The notes below the pieces were generated by a model that was given only the letters and a program-made list of their open reading frames with translations, searched no databases and had not been told where the DNA came from. Both the position numbers and the translations under genes were made by a program. Source: Hibiscus mutabilis (lineage: Eukaryota; Streptophyta; Magnoliopsida; Malvales; Malvaceae). From it: 64,000 nucleotides of DNA. Positions 19,358 to 29,125 of this stretch are shown one piece after another. The stretch is from NCBI GenBank assembly GCA_019671005.1, contig CM033732.1, forward strand, positions 13,303,932-13,367,931, read 5' to 3'. Each line of letters starts with the position of its first letter. Position 1 is the stretch's first letter.

Positions 19358-19687
19358 TTAAGAAACTTGGCATAGTTTGGCATTTTTCAATTGCTTCCAC
19401 CAAAGTGGCAAGTTGATGTGGACTTGCTTTAGGATATCAAGAAACTTCTTGAATTGGTATTCTTGCTTTTGTCGCTTCAACCTTTGTGGGAATGGAGGTG
19501 GAAGTCGGATATCTTCGATCCTTTCATTGGTTTGAAACCTGATTGACGGCATTGTCGGGACATCTGGAGTTGCCGAGGCATTATCAACTGGGGTTGCGAG
19601 GCATGCTTATCGCAAGTTGCCGAGGCGTCTTTATCGTCGGTTGCCGAGGCATGCTTATTGCCGTTGCCGCGGCAATTCCGGTTCATA
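19358..19687 (-). pseudogene. gag-protease junction fragments, element D
   Basis: Two overlapping short frames. LPPPFPQRLKRQKQEYQFKK then FLDILKQVHINLPL matches the conserved segment just upstream of Athila protease. The other frame (19477-19686) carries HASAT / DASAT repeats encoded by TTGCCGAGGCA units at about 19569-19672. Frame changes separate them from flanking gag and protease. Confidence 0.65.
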
Positions 19688-20340
19688 TCCGAGGCTTTGC
19701 CGCTAGGTTCGTCTTGATCTTTTTGTGGAGTTTTGTTTGATGAGCGGGGTTGAGCCTCTCTAAGTTGTTGGCCACTTCTAGTGGTGATCGCCTTACATTG
19801 CTCATAGCCAATTCCTCTTGCGACTTGATATCGCTAGGTAAACCTCCTTGTGGTCTAGTATTCAGATTTTGAGCAAACTGTCCGACTTGATTTTCCAATG
19901 ATTTGATTGCCGCCTCTTGGTTTTGCAATCTCATCTTGGTCCTGTTAATAAAAGCATCAGTTCTTTTTATGAAATTACTATTCTCAGCCATATAAGTTCG
20001 CCATCATAAAAGCATTTAGAGAATTTTCCAAAGAACTAGATGTCGCTCGGTTGTTGCTGCGGCATCTATTCGGTGGCATATTCTGCTGGAATCCCGATGC
20101 TTGTGCATTCTGATTGTTCTGGTTTAGAGCATTGTTGGGATTACTCCATGAAAAATTTGGGTGCTTCTTCCAAGCTGGATTGTATGTATTGGACATCATG
20201 TTGTTGCTCCGATTGTAATTCCCCACATAGAAGCTGGATTCCGGATTCTGCATACATTCAGAAGAATTATGGTTATCACCACATAACTCACAAAAAGAAT
20301 CCATTACCTTGACTTCATGTGTGTTGTTTGGTTTTTGCAT
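19683..20340 (-). pseudogene. gag C-terminal half, element D
   Basis: The frame 19984-20340 has the CX2CX3HX4C knuckle CELCGDNHNSSEC, then an Asn/Gln-rich stretch (YNPAWKKHPNFSWSNPNN). The frame 19683-19991 continues with FIKRTDAFINRTKMRLQNQ and LENQVGQFAQNLNTRPQGGL, the coiled and conserved end of Athila gag. The two overlap by 8 bases in different frames, i.e. a small frameshift. RNA packaging is the family role. Confidence 0.8.
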
Positions 20341-21226
20341 GTTCGGACCATCTTGGTTAAAGCGCCAATTGTGCCGAAATTGAATCTGATGATCCTAGTT
20401 CATGTATTGTGGCTTGGCGTCTAACTCCTCCTCTTCTAGTAGATAGGAATTGATAATCATTCTTGGCCAGCCTGTTTAAAATTTACATTGCTTCTTTCGG
20501 CGACTTATCTAAGAGTATGTCGTTTGCCGAGGCATCTAGCATCATCCTTGTTGGTGTATTCATGGCGTTGTAAAACATTGTTACTTGAGTCTACACCGGG
20601 AATCCGTGTAGGGGGCATTTGTGTAGAAGTTCTCTATATCGCTCCCAAGCCTCGTACATGGATTCATCATCCGCTGCCGAAAAAGAAGTAATGTCGTTAC
20701 GGCTTATCACCAAATTTGTAGGATTAAATCTAGCAAGGAAATCACGACAAAGATCAGTCCAAGATGCTATGGATTCGGCAGAATGCTACTCAACCATGCT
20801 TTCGCCTATCCTCGGTGAATAGGGAATAATCTTAATCGTAGGACATCGGGGTGACTCCGTGTATCTTGAATGAGTTGCAAATCTCGAGGAAAGATTTCAG
20901 ATGTTGTCGTCGCGTCTTGATTCTTGAGCCGCCAAATTGACTTATTGTGTTGATCATATTAAACATTACCGGTTTCAACTCAAAGTGGCGAGTTCAATTT
21001 CAAAGTGCGACAACTCCCGGTTAAGTCCATCAAGATCTTCTTCAAGATAGTCTCGAATAGTTCTGTTTCGTGCAAGAATCACTCATCCTCCTGCTCGAAC
21101 ATCTTGATTCATATTGCCATCTTGATTTGCCATTGCTTCTCTTATCCTTCGTCTAAGTCTTTGTAAGGTTCGTTCGATTTCTGGATCAAAGGGATATTCT
21201 GGTGAAGTCGGTCTCGCCCTGGTCAT
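20341..21226 (-). pseudogene. gag N-terminal half, element D
   Basis: The ATG at 21226-21224 begins MTRARPTSPEYPFDPEIERT and reads into LQRLRRRIREAMANQDG, typical of Athila gag starts. After about 47 residues stops and frameshifts break it repeatedly, and no single frame spans to 20340. One TTGCCGAGGCA palindrome lies at about 20523. Confidence 0.6.
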
Positions 21227-21328
21227 ATACCAATGCAAAACCAAAGTTTGTTAGCCCTTTGAATTTCAAACAAGAAAAAAAATAAAAAGAAAGTGCAAGA
21301 AAATAAAAACAAAGTCGCTATTGCCAAT

Positions 21329-21345
21329 CCCCAGCAACGGCGCCA
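21329..21345 (-). promoter_or_regulatory. Primer-binding site, tRNA-Asp type, element D
   Basis: The plus strand reads CCCCAGCAACGGCGCCA, which equals the tRNA-Asp 3' end with one change (CAG for CGG). It lies six bases from the 5' LTR edge at 21352. Confidence 0.85.
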
Positions 21346-21351
21346 AAAACT

Positions 21352-22866
21352 TGTTGCACGTAATAAGTGCTACGCAATTGTGCAAGTATACACGTCGCAA
21401 GTTATAGTAAAAAGATATCGTCTCCACAGGGATTGGTGCTACTTCAAGAATCTAGTCTCTTGCACTGTAAAAATAAAAACACAAATAAAAGATTATAGAA
21501 GTTTAACTAATCTAGAAGCAAATAAGTAAAAGAAAAGATAAATTCAATTAAGAGAGATAGGCCAGGTTATCGTGAGTTGAGGTGTGATAGCCGATTGGAT
21601 CGTCTTGGTAAAAGAGTGCACGGGCAACTCAGTTGCCGTGGCAATTTGCACAACGGGGTTGCCTTGGCAACTAATTGATGGTTGCCTGGGCGACTAGTTG
21701 GGCAACTACTTGGGCGTCTGGGTAGCAACTTCAAGGTTCGGCGGAGCGTTCTTCAATGGTTTCTTCTTATCCCTAAGTCGAAACTCTAGCTACTTGTGCA
21801 TGCCTTGATAATACATCCCTGCGTGAATCAAGGGTGAACAACAACCAATCTTGCCCTCCTCTTAGCCGTTGAAATCCTTAACTTATTCCTAAGCCGGATT
21901 AATCTTCACCATCATTGGATTGAATAAAGATCATATTCATTCGTTTCTTGAATCTAACTCTCCCGATATTAGATAAATGGATGAAATCACGAGATCTTCT
22001 CCCAATTCACTCGCAAACAATAATAAGAACCAAGAATGAATAAACCTTGAAATAGAAAAGTGCAAACTCTTATTACCTAAACAAAAACCAATAGTTTCTC
22101 ACAACCACAAAACACAATAACCATAGCCAAGTAAATTTAGTTCATGGCTAGGTTCCAAAGAAACACAAGATAAACAATCCCTAGCATGAACTCAATCGAA
22201 CAAGAAAGAAAAGATGAAGCTTGTCGAAAATCCCTTGCTTTCTCCCTTGGACTTGTCGAAAATTTCCCTAATGCTCTCTCTATGCATCTTGTCGAAATCT
22301 CCTTGCTATTTATAGGGCTAGGCCAAAGTCCTTCTTTGAGGAGGAGTTTGAGTTGGAATTAAATTATCTTTAAAGAATATAATTCTTTATTATAATTTTA
22401 TTCCTATTAGAACTTTTCCTATCTTCTTGGAATTTAATTCTTCTTTAATCTCTGCATGGCAATCAAATTCCTTTGGGCTTGGGCCTTGCACCATGTCATC
22501 TTGGGCTTGTAAAGTCTTTAATTTCGACATCCCTATTGCATTTTCTCTTTGTCGACAATTGCCATGGCAACTGGCTCGGCGTCTCCTTCATGCATTGCCC
22601 TGGCAACTAGCTCGGCGTCTCCTTCATGCATTGCCCTGGCAACTAGCTCGGCATTGCTTTGGCAAGTGATCCTGCACATACACACACAAAGCACACCAAA
22701 GCAGCATCTTTTCCACAAAAACTACCAAGTTATGTAATCAAGCTCAACGATGGAAGGAAACATGGATTAACGCATGAATAGCTAATTATGCAACTAATAT
22801 GAGCCTAAGTCTAACAATAATATGAGTAAAAAGGGTAAGAAAAATAGTACTTTTGAACACTTATCA
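21352..22866 (-). repeat. 5' LTR of element D
   Basis: 1515 bp, plus-strand ends TGTTGCACG...CACTTATCA. It is nearly identical to the 3' LTR (11197-12677) apart from scattered substitutions and a 36-bp tandem duplication at 22574-22645. Confidence 0.9.
22574..22645. repeat. 36-bp tandem duplication in D's 5' LTR
   Basis: Two copies of a 36-bp unit (GCTCGGCGTCTCC... through CTGGCAACTA) at 22574-22609 and 22610-22645. The other three LTRs of the family in this window have one. Each unit contains a TTGCCCTGGCAA palindrome, so the duplication adds one palindrome. Confidence 0.9.
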
Positions 22867-23674
22867 CAACACCTTGAAGACTTCCGAATATAGGATCCCG
22901 ATGCTTTGTGGACGCGGGCCTCATTCAAATATGCTTGATGAGAGATTCCGAGCATGGATATAGGATCCCGATGCTTTGTGGACGCGGCCTCATCCCCTTG
23001 AGTATAGGATCTCGATGCTTTGTGGACGCGGGCCTCACTCAAGTGCAGGATTCCGATGCTTTATGGATGTGGACCTCACTTAATTGTTTGATAGAATTAT
23101 ATGTGTGATGTTATGAAAATAATTAGGTATTTGTATGGACTGCGTGCGTGATTATACATTCATGATGCTATGTAATTAGGTGGTTATGGTAGCGCCATCA
23201 TTATCTTGCCATGATGTTATTTATGCTGCATTGCTTTATTTATGATTTGCATGAAGCATGGTTGAGTGGCAGTGTATCCACTGAGCTTTGTTAGCTCAGC
23301 GTTCGGAATCGTTGTTTTTGTTCGCATGTTAGTAGGTTGTTGTGAGGCTTGAAGGAGCACCCTCAAGGCTTGGATTTCAGCATCGACTCTAGCGGTTGAG
23401 TACAAATACTAGATGTAATAGGCTATGTATTTCGTATGACCCTATATGTATTTTGTAACTCTTATTTTGTATTAATTGGTCAAAGTCGAATGTTTTAATA
23501 CTTGTAAGTGGAGCTCCGTGAATATTGTTTTAAACATATGGATTTGACTATGTTTTCAATGTATGGACTTATATTTTTATTGGACTTATTATATTAGGCT
23601 TGAAAAGGAAAAATTTTAACAGTATGGATTTTGGGTTTAGGGCTTAAATGTGACATCCGGGTCAAGAGTGTTAC
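22867..23674 (+). repeat. Family C LTR, right end
   Basis: Ends ...GGCTTAAATGTGACATCCGGG...GAGTGTTACA at 23674. It is clearly homologous, on the opposite strand, to the left end of the E1 LTR (54411-55450). Shared blocks include ATTTATGATTTGCATGAAGC, GTATCCACTGAGCT and TTAGCTCAG. No primer site follows, so this is a 3' LTR or a solo LTR. The start of the element was not located. Confidence 0.75.
22892..23065 (+). repeat. Four CCGATGCTTTGTGG tandem units
   Basis: Imperfect units built on ATAGGATCCCGATGCTTTGT and GGACGCGGGCCTCA-type sequence repeat four times at about 22892, 22960, 23003 and 23043. The E1 LTR has the homologous array (54983-55128). Confidence 0.75.
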
Positions 23675-23860
23675 ATATAGGTTAACCTATAATCGAACCG
23701 TCGGTTAACCTTGTTCTAATGCTTAACCGTCAGGGGTTAACCGTTTCTTAATGGTTAGGTTATGGTTAGTAAAATCCAATAATCGTTATAACGGTTAACT
23801 GACCGTTTAGGCTAAACGGTACGGTTAATCGACCATGAACACCCTTAAAAATTAGTATTT
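23675..23860. repeat. GGTTAACCG-rich degenerate repeat
   Basis: Many copies of GGTTAACC, CGGTTAA and TAACCGT in both orientations, ending GACCATGAACACCC. This wording is typical of small non-autonomous DNA elements in plants, but no clean terminal repeats or target duplication were found. Confidence 0.4.
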
Positions 23861-23874
23861 TATACTTTAAAATA

Positions 23875-24166
23875 GCTTAAAGGGTAAGTGTGCCCATGAA
23901 GTAAACCTAAATCAGTAATTTTGCCCCTATTTTTTAGTTGCTCAATTTTACCCTCTAAGTCATTTAATTGCATCATTTTTGCCCTTAAAGTCATTTACTT
24001 TTGGTTATTTGAGTTTACTTCAGAGGCAGAATTGATGCAATTAAAATATTTTGAGGGCAAAATCAATGCAATTAGTTGACTTTGAGGGCAAAATTGATGC
24101 AATTAAAAAGTAGAGGCAATATTTCTTATTTGAGTTTACTTCGGGTACAAACTTATCCCTTATGCT
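23875..24166. mobile_element. Foldback MITE 1 (292 bp)
   Basis: Left arm GCTTAAAGGGTAAGTGTGCC; right arm in reverse complement AGCATAAGGGATAAGTTTGT. The arms continue to pair with GAAGTAAAC. It is flanked by a perfect 9-bp duplication TTTAAAATA (23866-23874, 24167-24175). A 9-10-bp duplication is the Mutator-like habit. No ORF. Confidence 0.8.
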
Positions 24167-24590
24167 TTTAAAATACTATATATTAATTATTTTTTATTTA
24201 CTTGACTTTTTAAGAAATATTGATGAAAAGACTTTAAAACTTTACTGATAAATGTTTAAAATCTTGTCAAAATAAAATGCAAAATTTCAAAGCCCAAATT
24301 TATATGAAAAAACCAAAACTGAAGCTAAACGAATCCAAAATTGATGAACTATTAAAATATCTTTCCAAATTGGTAAAATTTTAATTTTCTTAATAAGGTA
24401 AAACTTTATTAATAATTAGATTAATTGATTAATGAAAAATACATAGAAATAGTTCCTATTTATAGGCTACAAAAATCCTAAAAAAATAAAAATCTAATAC
24501 ACTTCACATTAATGCTAGATATGATTGGAAAGAAAGTAAATCAACTTTGCTTGAACACAAAGCAAATTCACTTTTAACTTAAAAAATAAA

Positions 24591-24938
24591 GCTTAAATGA
24601 AAAAAACAACGTTTAAACTATGTCTTTTGTTTGTTTTTAGCCCCTAAACTAATTTTTGGTTAAAATAAGTACTTAAACTATTATTTCTTGTCATTTTAAG
24701 TCCTTAAACTATTTTTGGTCAAAATAAGTACCTAAACTATACTATTTTTTGCTTTTAGTCCTTAAAGTATCTATTGGTCAAACAAATTTGTGACGTGTCA
24801 TATTTTTTTTACTTAGATAACTACCGGACTTAAAGTGACAAAAAATAATAGTTTATGTACTTATTTTGACTAAAAAATAGTTTAAAGGCTAAAAGCAAAC
24901 AAAGTGTATAATTTAGCGGTTGATTTTTCATTTAGGCC
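24591..24938. mobile_element. Foldback MITE 2 (348 bp)
   Basis: Left arm GCTTAAATGAAAAAAACAAC; right arm in reverse complement GGCCTAAATGAAAAATCAAC. Both go on with TTTGTTTG and TTTTAGCC. A perfect 10-bp duplication AAAAAATAAA flanks it (24581-24590, 24939-24948), although that word is AT-rich and low in information. Internal CTTAAACTATTTTTGGTC repeats. No ORF. Confidence 0.75.
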
Positions 24939-24948
24939 AAAAAATAAA

Positions 24949-25545
24949 TACTAAAATAAAATACATGATAAATATGATACTAAATTACATAAAATAGTTC
25001 ATAGAAAATCATGGTCTGATTTAATTACAAAAAATCAATAAAAATTCCCAAAATATATAATGAAATTTTTTCTAAATCGTCTCCACAAATATTAAAGTCT
25101 GAATGAAAAATGCAAAACCTCCTTCACCCGACTAATTCCCGCCCCCAGTATATGTTTCATTGATATCATACGTAAAATGAAACAATTAGGTATTGATTGC
25201 TTGCTATCGAATTCTTCTTTATAAGAATCGACGTTAGTTTTTTTTTAGTTAAGATCCATTTAGTTTTTGGTTAGTTTCGTATTTATTACGATCATGACAT
25301 TAATTCTAAGTTGGATTAGATTGGTAATTGTAGCTTAGTAAGCGAGCTTCGTTTGTGAACTTCAAATGATCGGTTTGATTAATAATCAAATTAAATTAGT
25401 TAAATATTTAAAAAAATTTAACTATTAATCAAATTAAAAAAATAAAAAATTATTAACTAAAACAAACTAAGTTCGATTAGTCCAATTAGTTTTTAAATGT
25501 ATCTATAATTTTTAATTATTTTTTTAGTTTTGATTCAAAATAACT
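24949..25545. other. AT-rich intergenic sequence
   Basis: No ORF, terminal repeat or known motif was recognised. It ends in the TAACT target site of the next element. Confidence 0.4.
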
Positions 25546-27272
25546 TGTAGCGACCTTTTTTGAAATCGTTAGAAAAATAATCGGCGCTTTTTTCGCTTTT
25601 ATTGAAAATTTTCGAAAATTGGGGTGAATTGAATTTTTGGGATTTTGTTTTAGAAAACTTGTTTTTGTTTTGAAAATAAAGGGTTGGGGTATTTTGAAAA
25701 TAAAAAGAGGGTTGGAGTCACCACCGACCACTAAGGTAGGCCAGACACCTTTAAACCAGCGATTCATTTAAAAATAGGTTTGGGAGTTGGTTAAGTGTGA
25801 GGAAGGATTAACATCCCCATTACGCCCGAAAATCGATACCAAAATATATGTTGCTTTTAATTGATGGAAATCATTGAAATTTAAATTAAATTTAATTTAA
25901 TTAAATGGTCTTAATTGGATACATACTTTAATTAAATGGCTTTATCAAATTGGTGGGCTTGAATTAATTAAAGATTTAATTAATAAGGGTGATGGTACAT
26001 CGGACCATAGATTAAACCGACATCGAATAAGCGTGACTATCGTGTAAATTTATGGTTCGAATTTCGTACATCACATTTATGCTTGATGCAAGCATTTAAA
26101 AATAATGTCATGACTTATCAAGCCAAGGATACTATTTAAAACGAATCAAATTAATAATCATGACTTTAATTAAGTTTTCATCAAGTTTTAACCTAAAATA
26201 ATTAAGAAGTGGCACAATTAATTTAGAATTTGTTCCAATAAGTCAAGGACAAATTTAAATTAGTTAAATTAATTCAAACCAAATACTACCTAAAGGTTTC
26301 AACTAATCTAAACCTAAATTTAATTTTAATTAATCTAAACTTACACCCTAATAAGCCAATGACATAATTTAAATTAATTAAATTAACTTATAAACCTAAT
26401 TCTAACTAAGGCTCCAGCTAATCTAAAACCTAAACTAAATTTATTTTAATTAATTTAAACACACACCCCATTAAGCCAAGAGCATGTTTTAAAGTAATTA
26501 AAAAAAATTAAAAAGCTAAACTATCCTAAAAGACATACAAGCTAACACTAAATTAAACCACATCAAACAAACAAAATAAATACATAACCCAGAAACTTAA
26601 ATAACAACAAAGGTTACCAATAAAATCATCCACAATTTCATTGAACTATAAAAATAGATTACATGACAAATATATAATAAGAAAGAAAAAAAACACCAAA
26701 ACTCAAATATACTCGATCAATCAAATTCCACGTGTTCGAATGGTTAGAGTTAAGCGAGAGTAATGTTGGGTTCGGTTAAGGGGGTTTGGGGTTGCCAAAA
26801 GGTGAGCTGGGAACGGTGAACCCCAAAACAATTTCAGGGTAGTGAGGATTGAGGGGTTAGTGGTGAATTTGGTGAAGGGGCATGACTAGGGAATCGTTTG
26901 GGGGTTGGGAACGGCTGGGAAGAATGAAAAATGGCAGTCCCCTCTTTAGGTCATCGAAAGTTATTATATATCTATTATTATTTTTTATATCCCATAAAAT
27001 AAAACCAATGAGGTTGAAGACATTGGTCATCAAATAATAGTTCATCCAATGAGAGTGAAGCATTCATCCATCTAATGAGAGTAAAGACTTAATAAGGAAA
27101 GAGTTGGAATATTCATTTTTTTGTATTTTTATTATATAAAATCATAGATAATGGGTCATATTTAATGTGAGCTATTAGGTTAGGGTATAAGATTTTGGGT
27201 ATTGAGAGGGATAATGTAGATTAATTTTAACTCGAGTATTTAATTTAAACCAGACAAAATTTAGTGTCTACA
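25546..27272 (-). mobile_element. Solo LTR related to the left-edge Ogre-like element
   Basis: Plus-strand ends TGTAGCGACC (25546) and GTGTCTACA (27272), with imperfect flanking 5-mers TAACT and CAACT. It carries the same inner block as 1276-1385 in the same order: GGAGTCACCACCGACC, then GGGTTTGGGAGTTGG, then GGAAGGATTAACATCCC. No primer site or coding region is attached on either side, so it is a solo LTR left by recombination. Divergence between the two copies is substantial. Confidence 0.75.
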
Positions 27273-28619
27273 CAACTCAAGTAGCAATAAATTGAAAACA
27301 AGTTTCTTTTGTTAGATATTTTTATTTTTAGACTTTTTTTTTTCTTTTGGGTTGGACTTAGTATTAGGATTAAAATATAAATTTTAAATTTTCTGGATTG
27401 TCGGTGAGATTTGTGCTTAAAAGTATATTAGGTATATATTAAAATTTTAGTTAATTAAGATAATCAATTTTGAACTGAATTAACAGATAAACGAATTTTT
27501 AAAATATCTTTAATCATTCGTCGATCAAACATTTTGGTGATCGATTGATGAACTAATTAAATTCCGATTTAATCAATTCGATTTTAACCAAACAATAATC
27601 GTTCCTAAACTTAATAATTCGTTTAAGAGTTGTTTTAGACAAATCTCTATGGATACGATCCTCGGGGTACTTGATCTGTATACTAGCGATAGTACTCCTT
27701 CCACTTTTATTTTACTATATTTTGAGAGCAATGTTCCAAACACCCAAATTTACAATGTACGTATGTTGTGTAGTAAAGACTATATATATATATATATATT
27801 GTTTCGGGAGTTATGGATTTAGTATAGAGATTTAAAAATTAGAGTTTATAGTTAGAATTTAATGTTTAAAATTTTGAGATTATAGATTTAGATTTTATTT
27901 TTTTAAAAAATAAATATATAGATTTGTGTAAATTATTTTTTTCTAAGCAGGTGTATCAAAGCTTTCCCCGACATATATGTTAATAAAGCATTGTAAAAAT
28001 GATTAAATTAAAAGGTGTGGAAAATTGTCGTGGCAATGGTATTGTGAATTCTTGAATGGGAGTTCAATAAAAGAGGGGCTAAGTTAATGATTAAATCATG
28101 GCCTCAAGAAGCTATTAAACCAATTTTTAGAATAGTGGAGAAGTCCATCAATCACCGTTGGATTTTGGCTTAGAAATTTGTTTGATTAAAACTTAACCAT
28201 TAAAGTTTTGCTAGTGGGGACTTGATAAAACTCATTTCCATATTCTTCTCCACCAAATTTTAGAAGAGAAGTAAATCATTTCTTCTTCCTTTACCGAAAT
28301 TTAGAGACTTGAGAAAAATGCAAGAGGAAAATTCTGAAGGTTCTTGACATCCAAATTTTTGTAAGAATCATACACCCAATCATTCTCTAGCTTAATTGAA
28401 CAAGAGAAGAAATAGTGAATTTGTGGTGTTGGGGTATTTTTTACGTGAAGTAGGAAAGGTGAGGAATTCATATTCTAAATTTTGCATCATATAATAACAT
28501 AATTTTGGTGTTGGTTATGTTGTTTTTGAAACTAAAGTAGATGAGGTTTAGTTTGGTGTGATTAGTTTTGATACTTTTCGTAGTTTGAAGTCAAGGCTAA
28601 TGTTCCCTTATCTCCTTAT
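27273..28619. other. AT-rich intergenic sequence with a possible LTR relic
   Basis: No gene. A (TA)n run is at 27779-27800. 27636-27735 (CAAATCTCTATGGATACGAT, then CTCGGGGTACTTGATCTGTA) resembles the CCCTGTGGAGACGATACTCG tail of the B/D LTRs and may be an old Athila-type LTR end. GAAAATTGTCGTGGCAAT at 28020-28037 echoes the TTGCC palindrome. Confidence 0.35.
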
Positions 28620-29120
28620 AATTAGTATTGTATAGAGGTGGAAATCGGGTCGTTCGAGTCGGGTTATTTCGGGTCGTGTTAATTTTTGGTTCGGGTTGCT
28701 TTCGGTTTATGTTCGATTCGGATTAGATCAGGTTTGATTTGAATTTAGTTCATGTTTATGTTATTTATGGCTGGATCGGTCTATTTTGGGTTGGATCAAT
28801 CAGATCGGTTGCTTTGTCAGATCGAGTCAATATCGAATCGGTCGATTTTCAATTTGAGTCAATATATGAAGATTGACTTTTAAAGGAGAAAATATGATAT
28901 TAAATTATTACTAAATGTGGTTGTTAATTAGTAATATAATACAAAAGGAGAATAAAACATACATATTGAGCAAATTAAATTTGAGTTGCTTTCAGTTCGG
29001 ATTGTTTTTAGGTCTGAGTTACTTTTTGTTCAGCTAAAATTCGGCTCATTTTCGATTCGGTTTGTTTCGAGCTCGGACCATCATATTCGGGTCCATATCG
29101 AGTCTCAGGTCAGGTAAATT
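28620..29120. repeat. TCGGGT/TTCGGTT degenerate repeat
   Basis: A run of loosely repeated TCGGGT, TTCGGTT and GATTCGG words. It continues for about 40 bp after element F (40977-41010), showing that F inserted into it. Probably a diverged non-autonomous DNA element; its ends were not found. Confidence 0.4.
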
Positions 29121-29125
29121 GATTG

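Larger units (their letters stand above)
11197..22866 (-). mobile_element. Element D: long Athila-like Ty3/gypsy element
   Basis: An 11.7-kb element on the minus strand. LTRs are at 21352-22866 (5', 1515 bp) and 11197-12677 (3', 1481 bp), with perfect CAACA target duplications (11192-11196, 22867-22871). In sense order it has a tRNA-Asp primer site, gag, protease, reverse transcriptase/RNase H and integrase. These are followed by an intact 495-aa ORF where Athila elements carry env-like genes, then hairpins and polypurine tract. gag and pol carry frameshifts and stops, so it is not autonomous as it stands, although near-identical LTRs suggest a recent insertion. The outermost base pair of the 3' LTR is changed (GG where TG is expected at 11197). 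Confidence 0.9.
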
